32,481 nucleotides of DNA from Candidatus Parcubacteria bacterium (GCA_009995385.1 JAACPT010000011.1:1-32481); one strand, 5' to 3'; positions 1-7,727 are shown, counted from the first letter of the stretch. Numbers and translations: made by a program. The notes: generated from the sequence alone by a model not told the origin.

Positions 1-53
1 AGATTCACCTTCACACCCTGATTCGGACGGGAGTTCGATTCTCCCCATCTCCA
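1..53 (+). ncRNA. ssrA: tmRNA, 3' end only (5' part outside window)
   Basis: This is the 3' terminal part of transfer-messenger RNA, which rescues stalled ribosomes together with SmpB. Bases 29-33 (GGGAG), loop 34-40 (TTCGATT) and 41-45 (CTCCC) form a T arm. Bases 46-52 (CATCTCC) are the 3' strand of the acceptor stem and A53 is the discriminator. The bases before the T arm read TTCGGACG, the conserved tmRNA sequence at this point. They do not fold into a normal tRNA anticodon arm, which favours tmRNA over tRNA. CCA is not encoded, since CAT follows A53. The matching 5' end (expected GGGGATG), the tag reading frame and the pseudoknots lie outside the window. Confidence 0.8.
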
Positions 54-403
54 CATAAAGAAACTTCACCGACCCCACGCCACCCGCTCGCTTTGCGAAC
101 GGGTGTTTGTGTATGGGCAAAATCTGTTTTTGTGCTGTACGCAAAAACTAATTCCGAGAGGATGGTAAACCCGAAGCGCGGGGTTTTGTCACGAACCGAG
201 GGTTTGTTCCAATTATTTCTTAGGACTTTAAAATCTTTCAATGCTTCATGTAAAGCGGCGTTAGCGCGGAGAATCTTATCTTTTTTCCGCACGTACAATT
301 CCTTCGGAATATCCCCATCAAGATACGACTCGACCAACTTCATTTCTTTATTGATAATGGGTTTATGCCAGCGATACCGTTCCTCTTGAATTGTATTTGC
401 CAT
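11..403 (-). pseudogene. Recombinase C-terminal remnant running into tmRNA
   Basis: This open frame of about 130 codons encodes a lysine/glutamate-rich helical segment (YLDGDIPKELYVRKKDKI, then LHEALKDF). It resembles the coiled-coil C-terminal region of large serine recombinases, but the catalytic and zinc-ribbon domains are absent. Its last 14 residues (CGDGENRTPVRIRV) are simply the antisense translation of the tmRNA 3' end, and the stop at 11-13 is inside that gene. A start at ATG 403 or ATG 415 is possible, and the AGGAA at 416-420 is not well spaced for either. I read it as the tail of a recombinase left beside its tmRNA insertion site. It could instead be a small unrelated helical protein. 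The family call rests on pattern resemblance only. Confidence 0.4.
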
Positions 404-444
404 GGATATGCACATTTCCTAATGATAATGAAAAGTGCTAAATG

Positions 445-454
445 TGTGTACACA
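445..454. promoter_or_regulatory. 10-bp perfect palindrome upstream of the LuxI-like promoter
   Basis: TGTGTACACA is self-complementary and ends 13 bases before the -35 box at 468. That is a usual position for an activator or upstream operator. It does not match the roughly 20-bp lux-box pattern. A regulatory role is inferred from position and symmetry. Confidence 0.35.
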
Positions 455-467
455 TTACCGATGATAC

Positions 468-495
468 TTGACATTTATATAAAGTGATATATAAT
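468..495 (+). promoter_or_regulatory. Consensus sigma-70-type promoter of the LuxI-like gene
   Basis: TTGACA at 468-473 and TATAAT at 490-495 are both perfect consensus hexamers, separated by 16 bases. Transcription should begin near 502, giving a leader of about 100 bases before ATG 602. It is the best promoter match in the window. Confidence 0.8.
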
Positions 496-536
496 TGAAT
501 CAGCTTCCTTGTGCTATACTGACATAAGAAAGCGGG

Positions 537-562
537 GTCTCCCGTTTAGTTCATTGGGAGAC
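537..562 (+). other. Leader hairpin before the LuxI-like gene
   Basis: GTCTCCC (537-543) pairs perfectly with GGGAGAC (556-562) across a 12-base loop. It lies within the predicted leader, 28 bases before the GGAGG ribosome binding site. There is no T-run, so it is unlikely to be a simple terminator. It may stabilise the mRNA or bind a regulator. Confidence 0.5.
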
Positions 563-601
563 TTATTTCTCTCAATCAACCCAACCAACTGGAGGCTTTG
601 T

Positions 602-1159
602 ATGAAGTTTTTTACGTTAAGAAAGAGTCCTCCTCCCATCAGCGGAGTGGTGCTACAGTGGAAAGAGCGAGATCATCAGTACTTTAAAGAGTACATGATG
701 ATCAGAGATTTCCATTACCATCACAAAAATCAATGGGAAGAGAGGGAGGGTGTCGACCAATACGACCCTCACAGCATTTTTGTGCTAGTGGTAGAGTCAA
801 GACATGTCGTCGCTGGTTGCCGTATTATCAATGATGATATCGGTCTTCCGGTACGCGAAGTCCTGCGAAACAATGGGTTACCGACAGAACAAATCCCACT
901 TGGTAGTTGCGAGATATCTCGCTTCGTCATCCACCCTGCCCATTTGGCAAGGAAAGAAACCGGAGATTACGTTAGCTATCTTGCTGATGCAATCAAGCTC
1001 TACTGCAGTGAAGATAGAATTTTCTCTGCCTACGCAGTCATGATTTCCATCCTCGAAAAATGGATGGATCGATTGGGTATACCTGTATTCCCATTGTCCC
1101 AACCCGCGGTAATTTCTCACGGCAGTGAGACGTTCCGCACCGTCCGGTTTCCAAGTTGA
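602..1159 (+). CDS. LuxI-family autoinducer synthase-like acyltransferase
   Basis: This 185-residue protein has the pattern of LuxI-type synthases (GNAT fold), which join an acyl group to S-adenosylmethionine to make acyl-homoserine lactones. R35, W45, D52, D55, R74, E104 and R107 line up in order and near-correct spacing with the invariant LuxI residues. The blocks are DQYD, AGCR and CEISRF. The C-terminal half (YLADAIKLY, then ILEKWMDRLG) follows the LuxI helix pattern too. ATG 602 is chosen because GGAGG at 591-595 sits 6 bases upstream; an in-frame ATG at 509 lies just after the predicted transcription start and has no such site. A terminator follows. No LuxR gene is visible, but a receiver and a histidine kinase lie downstream. 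The alternative is the related N-acyl amino acid synthase family of GNAT proteins, so the product is not known. Confidence 0.7.
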   Translation: MKFFTLRKSPPPISGVVLQWKERDHQYFKEYMMIRDFHYHHKNQWEEREGVDQYDPHSIFVLVVESRHVVAGCRIINDDIGLPVREVLRNNGLPTEQIPLGSCEISRFVIHPAHLARKETGDYVSYLADAIKLYCSEDRIFSAYAVMISILEKWMDRLGIPVFPLSQPAVISHGSETFRTVRFPS

Positions 1160-1171
1160 AACCACCCCCTT

Positions 1172-1200
1172 AAAACCCGACACCGTCGGGTTTTAATTTT
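1172..1200 (+). terminator. Intrinsic terminator of the LuxI-like gene
   Basis: AAAACCCGAC (1172-1181) pairs with GTCGGGTTTT (1185-1194) across a 3-base loop. A T-rich tail follows. The hairpin starts 12 bases after the stop codon. Confidence 0.85.
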
Positions 1201-1275
1201 GTCTACACAATCTAGATTTAGACACACCGCACACGTAACTCGTGCAAACAGAAAAAAATACGTTACACTATAGTC

Positions 1276-1647
1276 ATGGAAAAGAAAAAAATCCTCGTTG
1301 TTGAAGACTCACCCTACTTGGCTGAGTCACTTAAAGATATGCTCACCATTAAAGGCTACGAAGCAATCCTCGCTGAGGATGGGCGTGAAGGAGTAAGTAT
1401 GGCAATTGAGCAACAACCAGATCTTATCTTGCTCGATATTCGGCTCCCTGATATTGATGGCTACGAAGTATACCGCCGTATCCGCACTAATGATTGGGGC
1501 GCAAAAGCAAACATTATTGTCCTAACTGCCTCCGAATCAACTGAAAATATATCAAAGAATATCGACCTCCCTAAAGAAGATATCCTCTTTAAACCTGATT
1601 GGAGTGTTTCAGATTTGCTAGCGAAAATAGCGGAGAAAGTAAAGTAA
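1276..1647 (+). CDS. Stand-alone response regulator receiver (CheY-like)
   Basis: The protein has 123 residues and consists of a single receiver domain with no output domain. The phosphorylation site is D54 in LLDIRLPD. The acidic pocket residues E10 and D11, the switch threonine T84 (IVLTAS) and K105 (LFKP) are all present, so it should accept phosphate from a histidine kinase and act by protein contact. The -10-like TACACT (1264-1269) ends 6 bases before ATG 1276, which points to a leaderless transcript. The kinase at 1708-3021 is convergent and is the nearest possible partner, but partnership is inferred. Confidence 0.93.
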   Translation: MEKKKILVVEDSPYLAESLKDMLTIKGYEAILAEDGREGVSMAIEQQPDLILLDIRLPDIDGYEVYRRIRTNDWGAKANIIVLTASESTENISKNIDLPKEDILFKPDWSVSDLLAKIAEKVK

Positions 1648-1707
1648 AAATCTGTTCTCTGTCACAGCGAGAAGTTGTCATGGCGTTCTAGGCGAACTAA
1701 TACCGAT

Positions 1708-3021
1708 TTACTTTGCTTGGTCATCTGGTAATTCGAGCGGCAGAATCACTTCAAAGGTAGTACCAATATTTTCGGTGGTAGTAAACGAAATCTGCCCCTT
1801 AAGCACTGTGACCGCCTCGCGGACAATATAGAGCCCTAATCCAGTTCCATCAGGGACATTGCGCACAGCGTTAGATGCGCGAAAAAGTTTAGAGAAGACT
1901 TCCTCTTGATCTTCAACCGGGATCCCCATCCCGTTATCGGCTACTGTGATAACCAAGTTGTTATCTTTTGGACCGAACCCAATGTGAATAGTCCCATTCT
2001 CTCGAGTGTACTTAGTCGCATTTGAATAGAGATTCGTCACAATCATCCGCATCAGATTGAGGTCTGTGATGACAGTACCAACTGAGGCATCGTAAAATTT
2101 CTTAACCGTAATCTTTTTTTGTTCCACTCGAGGAGCTAACTCTAATAAAACATCTTCAAAAAGATCAGTCAGTGACACCGTCTTATACTCAGGATGAAAT
2201 GTACCTAACTCAAAACGTGAGACACGAAGGAAATCGTCTACCAGTAGCGCCATTCGCTTGATACTGAGTTGCAAACGATCTATGTATTTATGTTGTTGTT
2301 CGGTGAGTGTTTCTGGATTATCAACAAGTAATAATTCGGCACTCCATTTCATGCCGGCAATTGGTGTACGAAGCTGGTGCGAAGCAAGCGAAACAAACTC
2401 CGATTTTGCATCCTCAGCTTTCTTTTGTTTAGTAATATCAACAAGAGTCATGAGACCGATACATTGTCCCGCGACATCACTAGAGCCAAAAAGTGACAGT
2501 AATGCCCAGGCTTCACGATGATCAGGTTGTTTAACACGAACCATCTCGTCACTCACTGGTATCCCCCCTTTAAACTTTTCAATGAGAAGGTCAAGATGAT
2601 CTTCGTGCTCACAATGCAGTTGTTTAAATATCTCCATTCCTTTGATTTTGGCTTGAGTTACTCCAAACATTCGGACCGCAGCAATATTCGCAGATTTTAC
2701 AGTGCCCTCAGTATCGATAATCAAATACGGTACTGGGCTATTTCGATACAATTGAACATAGAGCTGATCTGAAGAAACTGCTAAATCGATTGCAACGTCT
2801 TTTTTCAAATCTTCTGAAGTCTGTGCAGCACGGGTAAGGTCATATACATTTTTTGCAATGAAAACACAACAAAGAAAAGCAGTCAGGAACAGCAGACCGC
2901 CAACATCGATTTGTGAAAAGTCATAGTACATTGCTAATAATATGACCATTGCAAACAAGAAACTAAACGTCAGTAGGGACTGGACGAATGGTTTTTTACT
3001 TTGATTATTAGACCAAGACAT
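1708..3021 (-). CDS. Membrane PAS-domain sensor histidine kinase
   Basis: The protein has 437 residues. Two membrane helices (about 13-32 and 41-57) are joined by a very short loop, so there is no real extracytoplasmic sensor domain. A PAS domain follows (about 88-200, ending VDITKQKKAED). The HisKA domain has the phosphoacceptor H215 in SHQLRTP. The ATPase domain has the N box (N330, N334), DNGMG at 362-366 and GTGLGL at 392-397. All motifs for an active kinase are present. It is convergent with the receiver gene at 1276-1647, 60 bases away, and may phosphorylate it. The signal is unknown; the PAS domain could sense a small ligand or redox state. Confidence 0.95.
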   Translation of the reverse strand: MSWSNNQSKKPFVQSLLTFSFLFAMVILLAMYYDFSQIDVGGLLFLTAFLCCVFIAKNVYDLTRAAQTSEDLKKDVAIDLAVSSDQLYVQLYRNSPVPYLIIDTEGTVKSANIAAVRMFGVTQAKIKGMEIFKQLHCEHEDHLDLLIEKFKGGIPVSDEMVRVKQPDHREAWALLSLFGSSDVAGQCIGLMTLVDITKQKKAEDAKSEFVSLASHQLRTPIAGMKWSAELLLVDNPETLTEQQHKYIDRLQLSIKRMALLVDDFLRVSRFELGTFHPEYKTVSLTDLFEDVLLELAPRVEQKKITVKKFYDASVGTVITDLNLMRMIVTNLYSNATKYTRENGTIHIGFGPKDNNLVITVADNGMGIPVEDQEEVFSKLFRASNAVRNVPDGTGLGLYIVREAVTVLKGQISFTTTENIGTTFEVILPLELPDDQAK

Positions 3022-3073
3022 ACGATAAATACATTCATCTTTATACTACCATCTCCTAACCAACAAAATGTAC

Positions 3074-4261
3074 CTAAGCAATACCTAGTAGTAAGCAGTC
3101 GGCAACAAGAGCCATTTCACCCATCTCATCCGTGCGCATCACTACCACTTTTACGGCACTATTACGAACACTAATCACTCCATCCTTTCCAACTAAAAGT
3201 TCATTACGATCTTTGCTCATCTGAATTCCGAGATATGACAATCCACTCAAGATTAGACTTCGCAATTCTGAACTTCGCACTGCGGCAGTAGCGGTAAAAA
3301 CAAGCACATCAATCCCACGGAGCGCGACCGTCTGTGCAGCGATAGCTTTTTGAATATTGTACGCATACATTTCTAACGCCTGCCTCGCAGTTGCGTCATT
3401 TTTCGAACGGCGGTCAAGTAACCGACGAATGTCAGATTCTTTTGCTACTCCAGCGAGTCCACCATTGGTGTTGATATACAGTTCAGCTTCAGCTGTCCGC
3501 CAATGCTTGCGACGCATAAGCTCAAGGAGGGCTGCATTATCAAGGTCACCAGCGCGACTCCCCATCGGTAGTCCTGTGGAAGGTGAAAATCCCATCGTCG
3601 TTTCGACACTCTTTCCATCTTTCACCGCGGTCACACTAGTACCACTGCCAATATGGCAAACCACCATACGCTCAGGATCCTGACCAATGACCGCATGAAT
3701 TCTTCGTACGATAGATGCAACCGAGAGCCCATGGTACCCAAAACGATGGATGTCGTACTGAATAGCGTCAGCGGTAATGATACTGTACTCGCGCGCTTTA
3801 GGAGGCATTTCACTATGGAAGGCACTGTCAGAAGCAGCGATTAGTTTTGCTTGTTTATAGTGTTTTCGAGCACTTTCAACTTCTCGAAGTATGAGTGGAA
3901 TATGCAACGGAGCGATAGCCGACCGCCGCGTAAGTTCTGCGACATACGCATCATCAATGATTGCGTGGTGCTGAAAAAAAGTTCCTGGCGCTACTACTCG
4001 AATAACTATCGCATCTAATTTTTTTCCACGTTCTTCACGAAACATATACGAATCAACCGCTTCAACAACACGAGCAAATGAGTCATTGAAATCTACTTTC
4101 TCGACCGCGGCGCAGACTTGCTGAGTACCAGCAGTTTGCGAACACATTTCGAAGCCGGTATTTGTATCTTCAAAGCGAAATTCCAAAACTGACTGCCCAC
4201 CTTTATATAAGGCATACTTTCGAGAGGAAGATCCTGGGTTTACTACGAGCGTTGTTGCCAT
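3074..4261 (-). CDS. ackA: Divergent acetate kinase
   Basis: This 395-residue member of the acetate kinase family would convert acetyl phosphate and ADP to acetate and ATP. Substrate-site residues are kept: N8 (VVNPGSSS), R88, H120 (APLH), D145 (SDSAFH), H177 (RFGYHG), R236 (SRAGD) and E382 near the end. Several usually invariant stretches are changed. The family GHRVVHGG reads VIRVVAPG here (87-93), HLGNG reads HIGSG (203-207), and the nucleotide-site GIGEN is replaced in FTATAAVRSS (322-331). The gene overlaps the phosphoketolase stop by 19 bases, so the two are translationally coupled and probably act in one pathway. Activity or nucleotide preference could differ from textbook enzymes. Confidence 0.88.
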   Translation of the reverse strand: MATTLVVNPGSSSRKYALYKGGQSVLEFRFEDTNTGFEMCSQTAGTQQVCAAVEKVDFNDSFARVVEAVDSYMFREERGKKLDAIVIRVVAPGTFFQHHAIIDDAYVAELTRRSAIAPLHIPLILREVESARKHYKQAKLIAASDSAFHSEMPPKAREYSIITADAIQYDIHRFGYHGLSVASIVRRIHAVIGQDPERMVVCHIGSGTSVTAVKDGKSVETTMGFSPSTGLPMGSRAGDLDNAALLELMRRKHWRTAEAELYINTNGGLAGVAKESDIRRLLDRRSKNDATARQALEMYAYNIQKAIAAQTVALRGIDVLVFTATAAVRSSELRSLILSGLSYLGIQMSKDRNELLVGKDGVISVRNSAVKVVVMRTDEMGEMALVADCLLLGIA

Positions 4262-6600
4262 GTCCAGTTGGTAATTTCAGCCAAATCTTCACCGTGTTCA
4301 ATAACATAGGTACGGTGCGCTGCTAATTTTTCTTGGAAGTCAGAAATTAAGCGTTGCGCTTCTGTCTCATCAATTACGTTTTGTTGTGCTGCTACAGCAA
4401 AAGCTTCCATCGCTAGATGGTATCGATCAACTCTGTTTCGAACCATCATATCAAATGGCGTTGTAGTCGAACCTGACTCCTCGTAGCCATGTACGATGAA
4501 ACGCCTCGGATTAAGAGCATAATCAAACAACACTTGCTTCATGGTTTGTGGGTAGCCATGGAAATTAACGATGACTGGCTTATCTTCTGTAAAGTAATGT
4601 TTAAAATCATGGCGAAGTACTCGACAGTTTGAGTTACCAATTCCAAGCGCCGAAAGTGATGCGATGTTTACAAAGCGAATACGGAGGGCTGGCACGAATT
4701 CTCGCACAAGACTAATGGCAGCAAGCGCTTCGAGTGTCGGATAATCACCCGCCGCCGAAAATACCACCTGCGGATCTTCATCACTCACGAAATTCCAAAT
4801 CGATACACCATCCTCAAAATCTTGTTTTGCCTCCTCAATCGTACGCCAAATCGGCAATGGGCGCTTTTCGCACACAAGTACGTTTATTTCTTTGGTTGAC
4901 TTCATCATGCGGTCAAACGCAACGAGCGCGGAATTAGCATCGGCTGGGAAATACACGTTAGTAAAGCAACCTTGGCGCTGTAAAACTCCATCAATAAACC
5001 CAGGATTCTGGTGAGAAAAGCCGTTGTGTTCTTGGCGCCACGCCCCAGAAGTGAGAATGTAATTGAGCGACGGAATAGTACCTCGCCACTTCACATCACG
5101 AGCTATCTTGAGAAACTTTGCGTACTGGTCAGTCATGCTCGCCACAATCTGTACAAATGCTTCGTATGAGGCAAAGACACCATGTCGACCGGTGAGTACA
5201 TACCCTTGCAGCATCCCCTGTAGGCTATGTTCCGAAAGCATCTCGAGTACTCTTCCGTCCCATGCCATATCTCTATCCCACTCTTTATGAGGCCAGACAA
5301 ATGAACGTTTCGTCGCTTCAAAAACTGCGTGGAGTTTATTTGAATAGGTCTCATCCGGTGACATGATACGGAGATTTCTATTATGTTCATTGAGACGAAT
5401 CGTGTCACGGAGATATGCCCCAATTTTTTCCATACCACTCTCTGAACCCGTAATTGGGCTAGTAAGATCACTGACTGTTTCAATGTCATAATCTTCAACT
5501 GCCGGAAGGATAAGTGGTTTGTAGACAGGCTCACCGCCACGGGCGTGCGGAGTATCACCCATACGTCGTCCCTCTGGTGGAACTAAACTCTGGATATCAT
5601 CATCAAATTTCACCCCATCAAAGAGTTCATTGAAGCGATATGAACGAAGCCAATCTTCAAGCTGCTTTCGCTGTCCTTCATCAGTTTTAGCTAGTTCAGC
5701 AATCACTTGGTGTGATAAACAATTGTCCTCAATCTTATTCCCATCAATATAATCAATACTTCCCCAACCTTTTGGCGTGCGAAGGATAATCATTGGGAAA
5801 CGTGGATTTTCATGCAGTGTTCCTTCACGGGCGCAGTGCTGTGTGAAGCGAATCGCTTCTATCGCATCGTCGAGAACTTTCATCATACGACCATGCACAT
5901 CTTCTTCTTTGTGCGCGTCAACAAAATGTGGCTCGTATCCATATCCCCAGAAAAGTGACCGCAGTTCTTCATCACTCATGCGACCCATAAAAGTTGGGCC
6001 AGAAATCTTGTAGCCGTTGAGATGAAGAATCGGTAGCACTGCTCCATTTTTACCCGGGTCAATCAATTTATTGAGGTGCCAAGCAGTGGCAGTTGGACCG
6101 GTCTCAGCTTCACCGTCGCCAACGAGACAAGCGACGATTAAATCGGGGTTATCAAGTATCGCACCGTATGAAGTAGCTAGTGAGTAACCGAGTTCGCCGC
6201 CTTCTAAAATAACTCCTGGTGCCTCTGGATTACTATGACTAGGATAGCCATATGGCCAGCTAAACATATGGGTCATGTGCGATAGACCAGCAGTATCGTG
6301 TGTGATATCTTTAAAATATTTTGTCAGCGTCCCTTCCAAAAAGAGGTTGGCTTGCACTGCGGGGAAGCCGTGCCCTGGCCCAAGCACAAACATCATATTC
6401 ACATCATGCGCAATAATGGCACGATTAAGATGTGCGTAGGTAAAATTAATACCGGGACAAGTACCCCAATGCCCTAAGAGTCTCGGCTTTATATGCTCTG
6501 ACTTTAGCGGCTCTGTTAATAACACATTATCTTTTAAATAAATCTGCGCAGCCGACAAATAATTTGTGGCGCGAACGAACTTTTTAAGAACATCACTCAT
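4243..6600 (-). CDS. xfp: Xylulose-5-P/fructose-6-P phosphoketolase
   Basis: The protein has 785 residues, full length for the family. This thiamine-diphosphate enzyme splits xylulose 5-phosphate (and often fructose 6-phosphate) with phosphate to acetyl phosphate plus a triose or tetrose phosphate. Family blocks are clear: HWGTCPG (44-50), GPGHGFPAVQANLFLEG (74-90), EGGELGYSL (133-141), and the TPP/metal motif GDGEAETGP (161-169). Acetyl phosphate would go to the coupled acetate kinase downstream, yielding one ATP. TAGAAT on the minus strand (6613-6608) ends 7 bases before ATG 6600 with no Shine-Dalgarno sequence, so the mRNA is probably leaderless. Confidence 0.97.
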   Translation of the reverse strand: MSDVLKKFVRATNYLSAAQIYLKDNVLLTEPLKSEHIKPRLLGHWGTCPGINFTYAHLNRAIIAHDVNMMFVLGPGHGFPAVQANLFLEGTLTKYFKDITHDTAGLSHMTHMFSWPYGYPSHSNPEAPGVILEGGELGYSLATSYGAILDNPDLIVACLVGDGEAETGPTATAWHLNKLIDPGKNGAVLPILHLNGYKISGPTFMGRMSDEELRSLFWGYGYEPHFVDAHKEEDVHGRMMKVLDDAIEAIRFTQHCAREGTLHENPRFPMIILRTPKGWGSIDYIDGNKIEDNCLSHQVIAELAKTDEGQRKQLEDWLRSYRFNELFDGVKFDDDIQSLVPPEGRRMGDTPHARGGEPVYKPLILPAVEDYDIETVSDLTSPITGSESGMEKIGAYLRDTIRLNEHNRNLRIMSPDETYSNKLHAVFEATKRSFVWPHKEWDRDMAWDGRVLEMLSEHSLQGMLQGYVLTGRHGVFASYEAFVQIVASMTDQYAKFLKIARDVKWRGTIPSLNYILTSGAWRQEHNGFSHQNPGFIDGVLQRQGCFTNVYFPADANSALVAFDRMMKSTKEINVLVCEKRPLPIWRTIEEAKQDFEDGVSIWNFVSDEDPQVVFSAAGDYPTLEALAAISLVREFVPALRIRFVNIASLSALGIGNSNCRVLRHDFKHYFTEDKPVIVNFHGYPQTMKQVLFDYALNPRRFIVHGYEESGSTTTPFDMMVRNRVDRYHLAMEAFAVAAQQNVIDETEAQRLISDFQEKLAAHRTYVIEHGEDLAEITNWTWQQRS

Positions 6601-6607
6601 TGGCAGT

Positions 6608-6670
6608 ATTCTAACAGATTTTATTATTTACGTTTTCCACTACTGTGTAGAGCCGCCACTTTGCTATACT
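6608..6670. promoter_or_regulatory. Divergent -10 boxes of xfp and the SET gene
   Basis: Two -10 hexamers face away from each other in this 77-base gap: TAGAAT on minus (6613-6608) for xfp and TATACT on plus (6665-6670) for the SET gene. Each ends 7 bases before its ATG. No good -35 hexamer is seen for either. Confidence 0.55.
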
Positions 6671-6677
6671 AGCGAGT

Positions 6678-7079
6678 ATGTCAAGAACTAAAAATGTCAT
6701 CGTACAAAGAAGCAGCGCGGGACTAGGATTGTTTGCTACGGTACCGTTTGCAAAGGGCGATTTCGTTATTGAGTATACTGGTGAAGTCATCAGCGACGAA
6801 GAAGCGCAGCGCCGTGGTGGTAAATATCTTTTCGAACTCAACGACAAGTGGACTATCGACGGGAAAGGTCGTCAGCACATTGCACGCTATATTAACCATA
6901 GCTGCAAACCAAACTGCGAACCACAACTAAACGACGATGAGACGCGTGTCTTTATTTATGCAAAAAAGAAAATCACCCCCGGAGAGGAGCTGACATACAA
7001 TTACGGTGTGGACTATTTCAGACGTGTCATTAAACCACTTGGCTGCCGCTGTAGTAAGTGTAGCACTACTGCAAAATAG
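6678..7079 (+). CDS. SET-domain protein-lysine methyltransferase
   Basis: This compact 133-residue protein is a complete SET domain, which transfers methyl from S-adenosylmethionine to lysine side chains. Visible motifs are GLGLFA (15-20, cofactor loop), YTGEVIS (33-39), YINHSCKPNC (71-80) and GEELTYNYG (102-110, with the catalytic-site tyrosine). It also has a post-SET zinc-type CRCSKC (123-128), which usually needs a further cysteine such as C80. SET proteins are best known as eukaryotic histone methyltransferases, but small bacterial ones exist. The substrate here is unknown; ribosomal or DNA-binding proteins are candidates. Its 3' end overlaps the convergent gene by 14 bases. The promoter suggests leaderless translation. 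Confidence 0.92.
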   Translation: MSRTKNVIVQRSSAGLGLFATVPFAKGDFVIEYTGEVISDEEAQRRGGKYLFELNDKWTIDGKGRQHIARYINHSCKPNCEPQLNDDETRVFIYAKKKITPGEELTYNYGVDYFRRVIKPLGCRCSKCSTTAK

Positions 7080-7698
7080 TCTCTTCGGTAGTTTCAAGCG
7101 GCACATCCTCTCCAAGTACTTCTTCCGTTTCATCTACACCACTCTCTGTACTACTGGCCATTAGGTCAGTACTTGATGCGGTTTCATCGGTAGAAGTAGC
7201 AGTAGTACTGGCTACTTCTGATACAACTGGTACTCGACCGCCGGTGCCACGACCAATAAGTCCACCGTCAGCTTTCCCTTGAAAGGTAGTGTCTTGCACC
7301 GGGACTTCAAACTGGCTCACTAGCACGTCCCGTTCATCTGCTTGATTATTACGAATGCGTTCATTACGTGCCTCGATTACTTGCTGGACATCAATCTGAC
7401 CATCATCAAGAAGTCCAACTCCTGCCGAGGCTACAACACCAAGAATAAGGAGTGTTCCTATCGTAATGAGTTGTCTTTTTTTTTCGATATGCACTTCCCG
7501 GTGAGCGGCCAATGGTGTCGGTGCCTTACGACTCTCCGATATTCCTGGTTCTGCGATTGCTGTAGTAACTTTTTTTGATGATGATGTAACTCTTCGCACT
7601 GAAGAAACGATTCTCCGTGGCGCAACAGATTCGCCTTCTCCTCGCCTGACAAAGTGGCGTTTCTCTAAGAATTCAAGATCTTCAGATGAACGAGTCAT
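7066..7698 (-). CDS. Hypothetical single-pass membrane protein
   Basis: I do not recognise this 210-residue protein. The N-terminal ~90 residues are basic and probably cytoplasmic. One membrane helix follows (about 95-115, LITIGTLLILGVVASAGVGL). The outer region ends in a low-complexity Thr/Ser/Glu/Asp stretch (SEVASTTATSTDETASST) of the kind used as an extracellular spacer. ATG 7698 is chosen because a minus-strand TACAAT (7713-7708) ends 9 bases upstream; the open frame extends further but would run through the divergent gene's promoter. It overlaps the SET gene end to end by 14 bases. Confidence 0.7.
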   Translation of the reverse strand: MTRSSEDLEFLEKRHFVRRGEGESVAPRRIVSSVRRVTSSSKKVTTAIAEPGISESRKAPTPLAAHREVHIEKKRQLITIGTLLILGVVASAGVGLLDDGQIDVQQVIEARNERIRNNQADERDVLVSQFEVPVQDTTFQGKADGGLIGRGTGGRVPVVSEVASTTATSTDETASSTDLMASSTESGVDETEEVLGEDVPLETTEETILQ

Positions 7699-7707
7699 AT
7701 TCCTCAA

Positions 7708-7727
7708 ATTGTACCATCTGGTACAAT
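7708..7727. promoter_or_regulatory. Palindromic divergent promoter
   Basis: ATTGTACCA (7708-7716) and TGGTACAAT (7719-7727) are perfect inverted arms around a TC centre. Each outer arm is itself a -10 box (TACAAT) for the gene it faces: the membrane protein starting at 7698 on minus and the DUF1295 gene starting at 7739 on plus. One dimeric repressor on this site could shut off both genes. The symmetry and promoters are seen directly; the regulator is inferred. Confidence 0.6.

Noticed and set aside
93-389. Plus-strand 98-residue open frame over the recombinase remnant
   Set aside because: No start signal and no family-like sequence; it is the reverse of the better-supported minus-strand frame.
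509-601. Upstream in-frame ATG for the LuxI-like gene
   Set aside because: It lies only a few bases after the predicted transcription start, has no ribosome binding site and spans the leader hairpin; GGAGG fits ATG 602.
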